The notes: generated by a model not told the origin, from the sequence alone. A stretch of DNA of 64,000 bases from Variovorax fucosicus (GCF_030316825.1 NZ_JASZYU010000001.1:868001-932000), one strand, 5' to 3'. Positions 33,483 to 43,297 are shown, counted from the first letter of the stretch. Numbers and translations: made by a program.

Positions 33483-34664
33483 ATGGCGAACGACTTTCTC
33501 TTCACTTCCGAATCCGTCTCCGAAGGCCACCCCGACAAGGTTGCCGACCAGATCTCCGACGCGATCCTCGATGCGATTTTCGAGCAGGATCCGCGCAGCC
33601 GCGTGGCCGCCGAAACGCTGACCAACACTGGCCTCGTGGTGCTCGCCGGCGAAATCACCACCAACGCGCACGTCGACTACATCCAGGTCGCGCGCGACAC
33701 CATCAAGCGCATCGGCTACGACAACACCGACTACGGCATCGACTACAAGGGTTGCGCCGTGATGGTCTGCTACGACAAGCAGTCCAACGACATCGCACAG
33801 GGCGTCGACCATGCATCGGACGACCACCTGAACACCGGCGCCGGCGACCAGGGCCTGATGTTCGGCTACGCCTGCGATGAGACGCCCGAACTGATGCCCG
33901 CGCCGATCTACTACGCGCACCGGCTGGTGGAGCGCCAGGCGCAACTGCGCAAGGACGGCCGGCTGCCGTTCCTGCGGCCCGACGCCAAGAGCCAGGTCAC
34001 GATGCGCTACGTCGACGGCAAGCCGCACAGCATCGATACCGTGGTGCTCTCGACCCAGCACCATCCCGACCAGAGCGAGACGCAGACCAAGATGAAGGCC
34101 TCGTTCACCGAAGCCATCATCGAGGAAATCATCAAGCCGGTGCTGCCCAAGGAATGGCTGAAGGACACCAAGTACCTGATCAACCCGACCGGCCGCTTCG
34201 TCATCGGCGGCCCGCAAGGCGACTGCGGCCTGACCGGCCGCAAGATCATCGTCGACACCTATGGCGGCGCCTGCCCCCACGGCGGTGGCGCGTTCTCGGG
34301 CAAGGATCCGACCAAGGTCGACCGCTCGGCCGCGTACGCGGCGCGCTACGTCGCCAAGAACATCGTGGCCGCCGGCCTGGCGCGCCAGTGCCAGATCCAG
34401 GTGGCATACGCGATCGGCGTGGCGCACCCGATGAACATCACGGTCTACACCGAAGGCACCGGCGTGATCCCCGACGAGCAGATCGCCGCGCTGATCAACG
34501 AACATTTCGACCTGCGGCCCAAGGGCATCATCCAGATGCTCGACCTGCTGCGGCCGATCTACCAGAAGACCGCCGCCTACGGCCACTTCGGCCGCGAGGA
34601 GCCCGAGTTCACCTGGGAAAGCACGAAGAACGCGGCGGCGCTGCGGGCTGCGGCCGGCCTCTGA
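33483..34664 (+). CDS. metK: S-adenosylmethionine synthetase
   Basis: Makes SAM from methionine and ATP; cytoplasmic, tetrameric in known homologues. The 393-residue length is typical. Signature motifs include [29 protein letters not shown] and [19 protein letters not shown]. The ATG at 33483 follows ACGGAG and begins [15 protein letters not shown], matching the family; the frame upstream is the leader RNA. Likely controlled by the SAM-II-like element in its leader. Confidence 0.98.
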   Translation: MANDFLFTSESVSEGHPDKVADQISDAILDAIFEQDPRSRVAAETLTNTGLVVLAGEITTNAHVDYIQVARDTIKRIGYDNTDYGIDYKGCAVMVCYDKQSNDIAQGVDHASDDHLNTGAGDQGLMFGYACDETPELMPAPIYYAHRLVERQAQLRKDGRLPFLRPDAKSQVTMRYVDGKPHSIDTVVLSTQHHPDQSETQTKMKASFTEAIIEEIIKPVLPKEWLKDTKYLINPTGRFVIGGPQGDCGLTGRKIIVDTYGGACPHGGGAFSGKDPTKVDRSAAYAARYVAKNIVAAGLARQCQIQVAYAIGVAHPMNITVYTEGTGVIPDEQIAALINEHFDLRPKGIIQMLDLLRPIYQKTAAYGHFGREEPEFTWESTKNAAALRAAAGL

Positions 34665-34670
34665 CCCCTG

Positions 34671-34690
34671 CGCGGCGCCACGGCGCCGCG
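34671..34690 (+). other. Perfect GC hairpin after metK
   Basis: CGCGGCGCC and GGCGCCGCG flank two bases, seven bases after the metK stop. No T-tract follows (TAAACACAAC), so it is not a standard intrinsic terminator. It could protect the mRNA 3' end or assist Rho-dependent ending. Confidence 0.4.
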
Positions 34691-34796
34691 TAAACACAAC
34701 AGGTCGATGTTTCGCAATCAGGGTATTCCCTTGTTGTAGTCGCACGAGCGACCAGTCAGGATTCGCCACCTGATACTGAAACAAAAAGATACATTT

Positions 34797-35834
34797 GTGA
34801 ATCATCTTGACCTGCTTTTCACTGCCCGTGGCGCGGGCGAGGCCTCGGAACCCGGCTGCCTCCCGACCCGCCGGAACTGGATGCAGTGGATGGCAACGGG
34901 CGCGCTCGGTGCCGCCATGCCCGCCGCATGGGCGCAAGCGTCCCCGCCCGTCCTAGGGAACCTCCGGATCGTCATTCCTGCCAACGAAGGCGGCGGCTGG
35001 GATCAGACCGGCCGCGCGCTCGGCGCCGCAATGCTTGCCTCCGGCGCAGTGGCCCAGGTCAGCTATGAGAACGTCGGCGGCAAGGGCGGCACCATCGGCC
35101 TCGCCCAATACGTCCAGAAATACAACGCCGCCCCCGATACCCTGCTGATGAGCGGCATGGTCATGGTGGGCGCGGTCGCGTTGCAAAAAAGCGTCGTTGA
35201 CATGCGGGCGGTGCAACCGGTGGCGCGATTGACCAGCGACTACGAAGTGGTCGCGGTGCGCACCGACTCCGCCATCCAGGCGCCCAAGGACCTGATCAAC
35301 CGTTTGCGCACGGAGCCCGGCAGCACGCCCGTTGCCGGGGGCTCGGCGGGCGGCGTCGACCATGTGTACGCCGGCATGTTGGCCCGCGTTGCCGGCAAGG
35401 CCGCCGATCTCACCTACCAGCCCTATCCGGGCGGCGCACAGGTCGTGGAGGCGCTGCTATCGGGCAAGGCAGCCGTCGGCATTTCGGGCTACAGCGAGTT
35501 CAGCGACAGCATCGCCAGCGGCAAGCTGCGCGCGATCGGCGTGTCGTCGAAGCGGCCGTTCCTTGGCATACCGTCCATCCGCGAGCAAGGCGTCGACGCC
35601 GACCTCGCCAACTGGCGCGGCGTTTTCACCGGCAAGGGCGTTCCGCCGGCCGCCGCGGACGTGCTGCTCGAAGCGGTACGCCGGGGCGTAGCGCACGACG
35701 CCTGGCACAAGGCGATCAAACGCAGCAACTGGGACGCCTCCTGGATGGAAGGCAAGAACTTCGCCGGCTTTCTGGATCTCGACATCTCGATGGCCGGCGT
35801 GATGATCTATCTGCTCAAGCTCAAGCAGAGTTGA
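34797..35834 (+). CDS. Bug/TctC-type tripartite tricarboxylate transporter substrate-binding protein
   Basis: A 345-residue periplasmic binding protein of the Bug/TctC family, which binds small organic acids. Export appears Tat-like: TRRNWMQWMATGALGAAMPAAWAQ contains a twin arginine and an AQA-like cleavage site. Family motifs include the first-strand IVIPANEGGGWDQTGRALG and VGGKGGTIGL ligand loops. A GTG at 34797 is used because later ATGs would remove the twin arginine. There are no TctA/TctB membrane genes nearby, as is usual for orphan Bug receptors in Bordetella and Variovorax. Ligand unknown. Confidence 0.88.
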   Translation: MNHLDLLFTARGAGEASEPGCLPTRRNWMQWMATGALGAAMPAAWAQASPPVLGNLRIVIPANEGGGWDQTGRALGAAMLASGAVAQVSYENVGGKGGTIGLAQYVQKYNAAPDTLLMSGMVMVGAVALQKSVVDMRAVQPVARLTSDYEVVAVRTDSAIQAPKDLINRLRTEPGSTPVAGGSAGGVDHVYAGMLARVAGKAADLTYQPYPGGAQVVEALLSGKAAVGISGYSEFSDSIASGKLRAIGVSSKRPFLGIPSIREQGVDADLANWRGVFTGKGVPPAAADVLLEAVRRGVAHDAWHKAIKRSNWDASWMEGKNFAGFLDLDISMAGVMIYLLKLKQS

Positions 35835-35858
35835 GTTGAGCGCCCGGCGGCGCCAACT

Positions 35859-37970
35859 TCAGAACCGGTACGCGGCGCCCGCGCCCACCGTCCAGGTGCG
35901 GCCCGGCGCGGGTTCGAAGTAGCGTGCATTGCCCTCGTTGACGATCACCGAGCCGACGGTGCGGCGGTCGAACAGGTTGTCGATGCGCGCGAACGCGTTG
36001 ACCTCCCAGCGTTCCCAGCGCTTCACGTAGCCCGCGTACAGCGCCGCCACCGCGTACCCCGCGGCGCTAGCGCTGTTGGCATCGTTGGCCAGGATGCGCG
36101 ACAGCGCGCGCAGTTCCGCCCCCGCGCGCCAGCCGTCGGGCGGCACATGGCCGAACGATGCGAACAGCGATTGCCGCGCAATGCCCGGAATGCGGTTGCC
36201 CGCAGCGACCGCGTTGCCCGCGCCACAGGGTGACGGGGAGCAGAAGGCGTCGCGGTAGCGCGCGTCGAGCCGGGTGTAGGCAATCTGCGTGCGCCAATGG
36301 CTTGCCGTCTCGTGCAGCCAGCCCAGCTCGAAACCCTCGCGCCGCGTGCGGCCCGCGTTCTGAAAGGTGGCCCGGCCGCCTACGTTGGTGTCGGTGACGA
36401 TCTCGTCGGCGGTACGGGTCTGGAACAGGGCGGCAGTGAGCAACCCACCCGCCAGCCGCGCCTTGGCACCGACCTCGACGCTCTCGTTGACCGATGGCTT
36501 CAGCGCGAAATTGAGGCCGGCCAGTCCGCCCGAGCGGTACGAGAGCTCGTTCAGCGTCGGCGTCTCGAAGCCGCGGCCCGCGGTGACATACAGGTTCAGA
36601 TCCGGCGTCGCCGCATAGCGCAGCGCTGCCACCGGCAGCGCCTTGCGGTAGTTCGCGGTGCCGCTGTCGTCGCCGTTGCGGCCGAACACATAGCGATCCT
36701 GCGAATCGAAGCGCACGCTGCTGTGGCGCAGACCGGCCTCGAGCGTCCAGCGCTCGGCCAGGCGCCAGGTGGCCTGCAGATAGGGATCGACGTTCGACAC
36801 CTCGTTGTGCTCGTTGCGCCGCAAGCGGCCCGGCACGCCGAGCCATGGCGCGGCGGCGCTGCCAAGGTAGTTTTCGTAGCCGCGGCGCCGCTCCTGCAAC
36901 GTGTCGTGCGCGAGCCCGGTGACGAGCTCGAACGGACGGCCGGCCAGTTGCATCCGCGCCGTCCAGCGCGCGTCGACGCCGGTGTAGCTGCGCTCGAGGC
37001 CGATCACACCACCGGCCTGCAGCGGACTGGCCTGAGCCGCTACCGGGATCGCCTGGAACTGCGTGGTCTTGCGCTCGCCGCCGTAGACCATCAGCCGCAG
37101 GTCGTTGTCCGCATCCAGGCGACGTTCGTACAAAAGGCCGAGCTGCGACTGATCCACCGTCTTGCGGGTGTCGTACTGATCCGCCAACGCGGCGCCGCGC
37201 CGATCGGCCCGCACCTGTTCGGCCGTCAGGCCCAGCGGATCCTGCGCGCGCAGTTGCACGCTGTTGACGATCAGCGTGAGCCGGCTGTCGTCGTCCAGCC
37301 GAATGCCGAGCTTGCCGTTGGCAATGCGGCGATGCGCCTCGCTGTGATCCCGATAGCCGTCGGTATGGAACCGGCTGGCGCTCAGCAGGTAGTCGATGGA
37401 TCCGTTCGCGCCGGAAGCCTTCGCGCCTTGCCGCATGGTGCCGTCGCTGCCGCTCGCGAACGAGTAGCCGAGCTTGGGCGCGCCCTCGCCGCTTTCGGTG
37501 AACGCCTGCAGCACGCCGCCCGACGAGTTGCCGTAGAGCGCCGAGAACGGCCCGCGCAGGATCTCGACACGGCTCACCGAGCCGATGTCGATGTTGGAGG
37601 TCTGGCCCTGGCCGTCGGGCAGCGTGGCCGGGATGCCGTCGACGTACAGCCGCACGCCGCGCACCCCGAAGGTCGATCGCGCGCCGAAGCCGCGTACCGA
37701 GAGCTGCAGATCCTGCGCATAGTTCTGGCGGTTCTGCACCTGCAGCCCCGGCACGCCGCCCAGGCTTTCGGACAGGTTCACCTGCAGGCGGCCCTCGCGC
37801 ATGTCTTCGCCCTCGACACGGTCGACCGAACCGGCGACCTCGAACGGCCGCACTTCGCCGCGCGGCGTGGTGACCGTGATTTCGCGCAGCGTCGGCACCG
37901 CCGCGTCCTGGGCCCGCGCCGTCCACGGCGCGGCCAGCAGCAGGCAGAGGGCGGCGAAGGAACTCTTCAT
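35859..37970 (-). CDS. TonB-dependent outer-membrane receptor
   Basis: A 703-residue outer-membrane barrel receptor. The signal peptide ends near TARAQD. A TonB-box-like LREITVTTPRG is followed by the plug domain (about 45-155; RVEILRGPFSALYGNSSGG) and a 22-strand barrel ending in AGAAYRF with a terminal Phe. It is the last gene of an operon with PepSY and a second, siderophore-type receptor, which suggests iron-chelate uptake. The exact ligand is not clear. A DAFCSPSPCGAG loop could hold a disulphide. Confidence 0.92.
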   Translation of the reverse strand: MKSSFAALCLLLAAPWTARAQDAAVPTLREITVTTPRGEVRPFEVAGSVDRVEGEDMREGRLQVNLSESLGGVPGLQVQNRQNYAQDLQLSVRGFGARSTFGVRGVRLYVDGIPATLPDGQGQTSNIDIGSVSRVEILRGPFSALYGNSSGGVLQAFTESGEGAPKLGYSFASGSDGTMRQGAKASGANGSIDYLLSASRFHTDGYRDHSEAHRRIANGKLGIRLDDDSRLTLIVNSVQLRAQDPLGLTAEQVRADRRGAALADQYDTRKTVDQSQLGLLYERRLDADNDLRLMVYGGERKTTQFQAIPVAAQASPLQAGGVIGLERSYTGVDARWTARMQLAGRPFELVTGLAHDTLQERRRGYENYLGSAAAPWLGVPGRLRRNEHNEVSNVDPYLQATWRLAERWTLEAGLRHSSVRFDSQDRYVFGRNGDDSGTANYRKALPVAALRYAATPDLNLYVTAGRGFETPTLNELSYRSGGLAGLNFALKPSVNESVEVGAKARLAGGLLTAALFQTRTADEIVTDTNVGGRATFQNAGRTRREGFELGWLHETASHWRTQIAYTRLDARYRDAFCSPSPCGAGNAVAAGNRIPGIARQSLFASFGHVPPDGWRAGAELRALSRILANDANSASAAGYAVAALYAGYVKRWERWEVNAFARIDNLFDRRTVGSVIVNEGNARYFEPAPGRTWTVGAGAAYRF

Positions 37971-38014
37971 CGCGACGATTCTGCCGCCAGGAGCCTCTGG
38001 GGGCCCCGAAAATC

Positions 38015-38200
38015 TCAGCGGCTGCGCCGGCCCCAGCCGTACCAGCCACCGACCGCGACCGGCACGCAGAGCGTGAGCCACGCCAGCACATCGCCGAAAC
38101 CACCGTCGCTGAACAGGGCCGACACCAGCCCTACCAGCGTGAGCAGGCCCAGCAGGATCGGCCAGCCCCAGAGGCGCGCGAACGCGTGGCGCGGCCTCAT
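38015..38200 (-). CDS. Small two-helix membrane protein in iron-uptake operon
   Basis: A 61-residue protein with two hydrophobic segments (GWPILLGLLTLVGLVSALF and VLAWLTLCVPVAVGGWYGW) and basic ends (MRPRHAFAR; GRRSR). It begins with an ATGA overlap on the PepSY gene stop and precedes the second TonB receptor by 44 bases, so it is a real part of the operon. I do not recognise a characterised family. It may be a small partner of the PepSY reductase-like protein. Confidence 0.8.
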   Translation of the reverse strand: MRPRHAFARLWGWPILLGLLTLVGLVSALFSDGGFGDVLAWLTLCVPVAVGGWYGWGRRSR

Positions 38201-39333
38201 GCGGCCACGACCGCCGCCGTCGACGGGGCCGTCGATGCCGCCTTGCCTTTCTTGAGCCAGAGGTACAGCCCGCTGCCCAGCACGATGATGGTGGCGATGT
38301 CGAGCAGCGCCCAGAGGATCTGCATCGGCATGCCGCCGTAGTCGCCGAAGTGCAGCGGCTGCGACACCAGCAATGCCGTGAGGTACCACGGCAGCTTAGG
38401 CGCCGCCGTGACCGCGGTGGTCTTGGCATCGACCAGCACCGGCTGCAGCAGCCGCGCGGTGAAGGGCTCGTTGCCGCGCAGGAACACGGTGTTGTGGTGC
38501 GGGCTCGAGAACGCCGTGCCGGGGAAGGCGATGAACGACACCTTCATGCCCGGCGCGCGCGCCATCGCCACATCGAGCGAGCGCTGCACCGAGCCGCGTT
38601 CGGCCTGGGGCACCGTCGGCTGGCCCTTGTAGGGTGCCAGCAGCGCGCTGAGCTGGTCGTACTGCCAGTACTTGATCACCAGGTCGGCCCAGGTGTTGAT
38701 CATGCCGGTGGCACCGACCACCAGCGCCCACACCAGCGTCACGATGCCCAGCAGGTTGTGCAGATCCAGCCACTTGAGGCGTGGCCGCTTCTCGCGCCGG
38801 ACCGTGCCGAACTCGAGCTTGCGCATGAACGGCGCGTACAGCACCACGCCGGAGACGATCGCCACCAGCAGCAGCAGGCCCATGAAGCCGAGAAACAGCT
38901 TGCCCGGGAGCCCCGCGAACAGGTCGACGTGCAGCTTGAACATCACATACATGAAGCCTTCGTCGAACTTCGGCTGCGCCAGCACAGCGCCGGTGCGCGC
39001 ATCGACCGCGACCGACTTGAAATCGTCCGTGGGCGCCGGCGTCGGCGTGAGCGTGACGAACCACAGGCCGTCGTCGTCCTCGGGCTGCGACACGAACTGC
39101 ACCACGCGATCGGGATGGCGTGCCTGCGCGACCTCGAGCACGCGGTCCAGGCTCGCGCGCGGCGTGCCGGCCGGCATCTTCGGCGCCTCGACCTCGGTGC
39201 CGAGCAGGTGCCCGATCTCGTGGTGAAAAATCAGCGGCAGCCCCGTGATGCAGAGCAGCAACATGAACACGGTGCACACCAGGCTGCTCCACTTGTGCAC
39301 CCAGGCCCAGGACTTGATCTTCTTGCTGTTCAT
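38197..39333 (-). CDS. PepSY-associated transmembrane protein
   Basis: A 378-residue inner-membrane protein with the PepSY_TM architecture: helices at WVHKWSSLVCTVFMLLLCITG, LGFMGLLLLVAIVSGVVLYA, LLGIVTLVWALVVGATGMI and a C-terminal ILWALLDIATIIVLGSGLYLWL, with conserved His (VHKW, HHEIGH, DLHNLLG) suited to heme or metal. Such proteins commonly accompany siderophore receptors and may reduce ferric chelates in the periplasm; this function is an inference. It starts three bases after the upstream receptor stop. Confidence 0.9.
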   Translation of the reverse strand: MNSKKIKSWAWVHKWSSLVCTVFMLLLCITGLPLIFHHEIGHLLGTEVEAPKMPAGTPRASLDRVLEVAQARHPDRVVQFVSQPEDDDGLWFVTLTPTPAPTDDFKSVAVDARTGAVLAQPKFDEGFMYVMFKLHVDLFAGLPGKLFLGFMGLLLLVAIVSGVVLYAPFMRKLEFGTVRREKRPRLKWLDLHNLLGIVTLVWALVVGATGMINTWADLVIKYWQYDQLSALLAPYKGQPTVPQAERGSVQRSLDVAMARAPGMKVSFIAFPGTAFSSPHHNTVFLRGNEPFTARLLQPVLVDAKTTAVTAAPKLPWYLTALLVSQPLHFGDYGGMPMQILWALLDIATIIVLGSGLYLWLKKGKAASTAPSTAAVVAA

Positions 39334-39336
39334 TTT

Positions 39337-41433
39337 CTAGAACCGGTAGGTCGCGCTGGCCACCACGTTGCGGCGTGCGCCGTACCAGCAGTCGCCGCGC
39401 GACAGGCAGGTGCTGAAGTACACCTTGTCGGTCAGGTTGTTGATGTTGATGGCGTAGCGCCACTGCGGCGTCTCGTAGGCGAACACCGCGTCGAACAGCG
39501 CCACGCTCGGGATCCGCGGGCCGGTGCCGGCCTGCAGGTCGCGGAAGGCCCCCATCCAGCGCACACCGGCGCCGGCCGAGAAGCCGGGCATTCCCGCGAT
39601 CGCAAAGCGGTACTTGGCCCACAGGCTGGCCTGGTGCTTCGGCAGACCCTCGATCTGTGCATCGGCGTCGATGTAGTTGTAGTGCGCCACGATGTCGAGC
39701 TCGCGCGTGACCGAGCCCTTGGCTTCCAGCTCCAGTCCCCTGGTGCGCGTGGCGCCGAGCTGGCTGAACACCTGCGGCTGCAGTTCGACGATCTGGTTCT
39801 TCTCGCGCAGGTCGTAGAGCGCGGCGCTGAAGGCCAGGCCCCGCTCTTTCGGCTCGTACTTAACACCGACTTCCCACTGCTCGCCGCGCAACGGCTTGAA
39901 GATGCGGCCCTCGCGCGGCGACTGCGGCGTGAACGACTCGGCATAACTCAGGTACGGCGACCAGCCCGACGGCATGGCGTACATCAAGCCGAAGCGCTTG
40001 GTGGTGGCCTTGCTGTCCTCGTCATCGCTGCCCTCGGCGCTGCTGGTCGCGCGGTCGTGGCGCAGGCCGGCCACGAAGATCCAGTTGCCGAGCTTCATCT
40101 GGTCTTGCAGGTACAGGCCATTCTGCTTCTGACGCGTGCGCGGATAGGCTTCGCGCACGGGATCCTGCAGGTTGCCGTAGACCGGCGCGTAGGCATCGAT
40201 CTCGCTGTAGGTAGAGCCGCCCCAGACGTTCTCCTTCTGGCGCGCAAAGTCCGCGCCGACCAGCAGCGTGTGGCGCAAGGCACCGGTGTCGAAATGGCCC
40301 TCGACATGGTTGTCGAGCGTGGTGGTGCGGTTGCGCGTGAGCGAGCTGTCGTTGTAGCGGCCCAGCACGCGCTTGAAGATCGGATCGGCCGCCCAGCCGC
40401 CCGGCACCGAGAACGCGTCTCCGTAGTGGTAGCGGTTGTCGTTTTCGTTGTGCGCCACACGGAAGTTCTGGCGCACCGTCCAGCTGTCGTTGAACTTGTG
40501 CTCGAACAGCCAGCCGAAGGTCTTGCGCTCGCTGTCGTAGTAGTCGCCCGGCTCGCCGATGAAGCGGCTCGCCGGCAGCCGGCCATTGGGGTTCGGGTAG
40601 ATCGTGCCCTCCCAGGGCAGGAACTGCGAGGTGGTGCCGCTCTTGTCTTTTTGCCAGAGGCCCTGCAGGGTCAGCGAGGTCGACGCGTTGGGTCGCCAGG
40701 TGAGCGATGGCGCCAGCAGACTGCGGTCGTCGGGCACGAAGTCGACCTGCGTATCGGACTTGCGCGTCAGCGCGATCAGGCGATACGACCAGGTGCCGTC
40801 CGCGGTCAGGGCGCCGGTCAGGTCGGCCTGGATCTGTTTGCGGCCGAAGCTGCCGAACTGCACGCCGACCTCGCGCTGCGTCTCGAGCAGCGGCCGCTTG
40901 CTGACCATGTTGACCACGCCGGCCGCCGTGCCGGCGCCGAACAGCATGCCTGACGGCCCGCGCAGCACTTCGAGCCGCTCCAGCGTGTAAGGCTCGGTGC
41001 GCGTGGTGCTGGTGTAGTAGCCGTAGGCCTGGCGCAGGCCGTCAAGGTAGACGTCGGGATAGGCGCCGCGAACGCGAACCGAATCGGTGCGGGCATCCAG
41101 GCCATAGGCGTCGGATCGCACCCCGGCGGCGTAGCCGAGCGCGTCCTGCAGGTTGGTGGCGCCCTGGTCGACCATCTGGTCGCGCGTGATCACGGTCACC
41201 GACTGCGGCGTTTCGGCCAGCGGCGTATCGGTCTTGGTCGCCGTGGCGGCGTTTTTGGCGCGGTAGCCGATCACGGGCGAAGTCGCGGTTTCCGCTTCGA
41301 CGCTGGCGTTGACCCGGATTTCCGGCAACGCCGCCTCGGGGGTCGCCTGCGCCAGCACCTGCTGGTGCACGTAGATGGCAAGGCAACCTGCCAGCCACGA
41401 AGCGACCCTGTGCCGCGTCGAAAACATCATCAT
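39337..41433 (-). CDS. TonB-dependent siderophore receptor (FhuE/FpvA-like)
   Basis: A 698-residue outer-membrane receptor of the TonB siderophore-receptor family. A signal peptide (about 1-29, ending VLAQ) is followed by KTDTPLAETPQSVTVITRDQM, the start of the plug and typical of FhuE/FpvA-like receptors, then LEVLRGPSGMLFGAGTAAGVVN and a barrel ending SATYRF. A CLSRGDC pair near the C-terminus may form a disulphide. Three consecutive ATGs occur; the first (41433) or second fits the AGGA at 41437-41440. A Fur-box candidate overlaps its promoter. It heads the PepSY/TonB operon. Confidence 0.94.
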   Translation of the reverse strand: MMMFSTRHRVASWLAGCLAIYVHQQVLAQATPEAALPEIRVNASVEAETATSPVIGYRAKNAATATKTDTPLAETPQSVTVITRDQMVDQGATNLQDALGYAAGVRSDAYGLDARTDSVRVRGAYPDVYLDGLRQAYGYYTSTTRTEPYTLERLEVLRGPSGMLFGAGTAAGVVNMVSKRPLLETQREVGVQFGSFGRKQIQADLTGALTADGTWSYRLIALTRKSDTQVDFVPDDRSLLAPSLTWRPNASTSLTLQGLWQKDKSGTTSQFLPWEGTIYPNPNGRLPASRFIGEPGDYYDSERKTFGWLFEHKFNDSWTVRQNFRVAHNENDNRYHYGDAFSVPGGWAADPIFKRVLGRYNDSSLTRNRTTTLDNHVEGHFDTGALRHTLLVGADFARQKENVWGGSTYSEIDAYAPVYGNLQDPVREAYPRTRQKQNGLYLQDQMKLGNWIFVAGLRHDRATSSAEGSDDEDSKATTKRFGLMYAMPSGWSPYLSYAESFTPQSPREGRIFKPLRGEQWEVGVKYEPKERGLAFSAALYDLREKNQIVELQPQVFSQLGATRTRGLELEAKGSVTRELDIVAHYNYIDADAQIEGLPKHQASLWAKYRFAIAGMPGFSAGAGVRWMGAFRDLQAGTGPRIPSVALFDAVFAYETPQWRYAININNLTDKVYFSTCLSRGDCWYGARRNVVASATYRF

Positions 41434-41454
41434 CCGGATCCTGCTTCTTCATGC

Positions 41455-41501
41455 AATTGAGAACTATTCGCATTCTATTCATGAATGGAATCTGAATGCA
41501 A
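41455..41501 (-). promoter_or_regulatory. Promoter with Fur-box candidate for TonB/PepSY operon
   Basis: On the minus strand TTGCAT (41501-41496) and TAGAAT (41477-41472) lie 18 bases apart. Overlapping the -10 side is AATGCGAATAGTTCTCAATT (41474-41455), close to the common Fur-box form AATGAGAATnnTTCTCATT. Fur with iron would block this promoter, consistent with the siderophore receptor downstream. Confidence 0.55.
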
Positions 41502-41603
41502 TCGCGGAGACCGAAGAAAAGGGTTTGCACGGCTCGCCCAAGATGCTGCGGCGCCGCTACGATCGGGCGCCTCGCCAAACCCTGCCGGTCTTTTCCTCGC
41601 TCC

Positions 41604-43184
41604 ATGGCGCAACGCCTCCCCACCCTGCTGCTGTTGCGCTGCGCCATGCTGATGCTCGCCGGCCTGCTGACGGCCTGTGCCGGCCTGCCGCCGCGTACAC
41701 CCGAGCCGCCGGTGCACTTCATCGCGGCGTCGAGCCAGACCGAGCTGGGCCGGACGGCGCAGAAGCTGGACACGACGGCGCACGACGGGCTCTCGGGCCT
41801 GCGCCCGCTGATCCAGGCCAACTTCGCGCTCGACGCCCGGCTCGAGCTGATGCGGCGCGCGCAGAGTTCGCTTGACGTGCAGACCTACCAGCTCGGCAAC
41901 GACAAGACCGGCCGGCTGATCCTGCGCGAGCTGCGCGATGCCGCCCGGCGCGGCGTGCGCGTGCGGCTGCTGCTCGACGATTTCTACACGACCGGCCTCG
42001 ACCCCCTGCTCCAGGGCCTCTCGGTCGAAAAGAACGTCGAGGTGCGCCTTTTCAACCCGTTCGTGAACGGCCGCAGTCGTTCGACCACGCGCTGGATCGA
42101 CTTCTTCGCGAACTTCAGCCGCCTCAACCACCGCATGCACAACAAGCTGTTCGTGGCCGATGGCGCCATCGCGATCGCGGGCGGCCGCAACCTCGCGGAC
42201 GAGTATTTCCTGCGCAGCGACAGCGCCAACTTCATCGATTTCGAAGTGCTGATGGCCGGGCCGGTGGTGGCCGAGAGCGCCGCGATCTTCGACACCTACT
42301 GGAATAGCGAGGTCGTGTATCCGCTGGGCCGCGTCTCGGCGAGCAACGAAGCACCCGAACAACTCGCCGCGGATTTCGAGCAGGCCACGTCGCCGCGCTT
42401 CGCGCCGCCGCCCGATCCGCTGCCGGACACAGACATCCTGGGCGACCCGCCGCTCGGCACGCAACTGACCGGCGGCAACTTCGAATGGATGCGCGCCAGG
42501 GCCGAGGCATCGGCCGACATCCCCGACAAGGCGCTTGGCGGCAACCGCGCCACCGTGACGCTGGCCGAACGATCGCATGCGATGTTCGCGCTGGCCACGA
42601 CGCAGGTTCAGATCGTGTCGCCGTACTTCATTCCGGGCGACGACGGCATGGCGCGCATCCGCACCGCGCGCGAGCGCAACGTGCAGATCAGCGTGGTCAC
42701 CAATTCGCTGGCCGACAGCGACGAACCGCTGGTCAACATCAACTACAACCGCTACCGGATCGACCTGCTGAAACTCGGCGTGGAGCTGTACGAGGTCAGC
42801 ACCGAGCAGCTCAAGCGCAACCGGCAAATCCGCGATCTGCTGAAGAAGGCGCGCGGCCGGCTGCATGCCAAGCTGGCCCTGATCGACCGGGAATGGGTGC
42901 TGCTCGGCTCGATGAACCTCGACCCGCGCTCGGCCCGGCTGAACACCGAGTTCGGCGTCAGCGTGCGCAGCCATGAACTGACGCAGGCGCTGCTGTACGC
43001 CTACCTGCTCGACAACCTCGAAGGCGTCTATCGCGTGGTGCTCAAGCCCGACGGCAAGACCGTGCAATGGGTCGGCACCGGCGACGAGACCAACGAAGTG
43101 CTGGACGACGAGCCCGATTCGAGCATGCTGACCCGGCTGCAGTTGCTGCTGTTTTCGTGGTTCGTGCCGACCGACCAGCTGTGA
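41604..43184 (+). CDS. Phospholipase D-like lipoprotein (cardiolipin synthase ClsC-like)
   Basis: A 526-residue protein with two HKD motifs: HNKLFVADGAIAIAGGRN and HAKLALIDREWVLLGSMN. A lipobox (LLTACAG) predicts an outer- or inner-membrane lipoprotein facing the periplasm. The arrangement matches YmdC/ClsC-like PLD proteins, which transfer or hydrolyse phosphatidyl groups. The start at 41604 (MAQRLPTLL) gives the cleanest signal peptide; ATGs at 41646 and 41652 are possible. Its neighbours are a phosphatase and a glycerophosphodiesterase, pointing to lipid-phosphate use or remodelling. Confidence 0.9.
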   Translation: MAQRLPTLLLLRCAMLMLAGLLTACAGLPPRTPEPPVHFIAASSQTELGRTAQKLDTTAHDGLSGLRPLIQANFALDARLELMRRAQSSLDVQTYQLGNDKTGRLILRELRDAARRGVRVRLLLDDFYTTGLDPLLQGLSVEKNVEVRLFNPFVNGRSRSTTRWIDFFANFSRLNHRMHNKLFVADGAIAIAGGRNLADEYFLRSDSANFIDFEVLMAGPVVAESAAIFDTYWNSEVVYPLGRVSASNEAPEQLAADFEQATSPRFAPPPDPLPDTDILGDPPLGTQLTGGNFEWMRARAEASADIPDKALGGNRATVTLAERSHAMFALATTQVQIVSPYFIPGDDGMARIRTARERNVQISVVTNSLADSDEPLVNINYNRYRIDLLKLGVELYEVSTEQLKRNRQIRDLLKKARGRLHAKLALIDREWVLLGSMNLDPRSARLNTEFGVSVRSHELTQALLYAYLLDNLEGVYRVVLKPDGKTVQWVGTGDETNEVLDDEPDSSMLTRLQLLLFSWFVPTDQL

Positions 43185-43268
43185 GCAGCTGAGAAAGCTG
43201 CCTGGCGAACTCCAGAGGCCGATCGCCCAAAGGCGCGGCCCTGCGCATGCTGCCACGACCCCGGCACC

Positions 43269-43297
43269 CGTCACGGCTTTGTCATCGCGTTTTCACG
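43269..43297 (+). promoter_or_regulatory. Pho-box candidate before phoX
   Basis: Three 7-base units at exact 11-base spacing (CGTCACG-gctt-TGTCATC-gcgt-TTTCACG) share a TCA core, as in tandem PhoB sites (consensus about CTGTCAT with 4-base AT-rich spacers). The spacers here are GC-rich, fitting the genome. The site lies 52 bases before the phoX ATG, a fitting place for PhoB replacing a -35 box. Confidence 0.55.

Noticed and set aside
34671..34690. Hairpin after metK as an intrinsic terminator
   Set aside because: The stem is perfect, but the loop is only two bases and no T-tract follows; it is kept only as a structural feature.
36297..40953. Long plus-strand frames (652 and 867 codons) opposite the TonB receptors and PepSY gene
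   Set aside because: Antisense shadows. The minus-strand genes carry plug domains, terminal barrel Phe and PepSY helices.
41604..43184. PLD-like gene as a toxin or phage-defence nuclease
   Set aside because: A lipobox, two intact HKD motifs and ClsC-like length place it in envelope phospholipid chemistry, and no immunity or phage genes are nearby.
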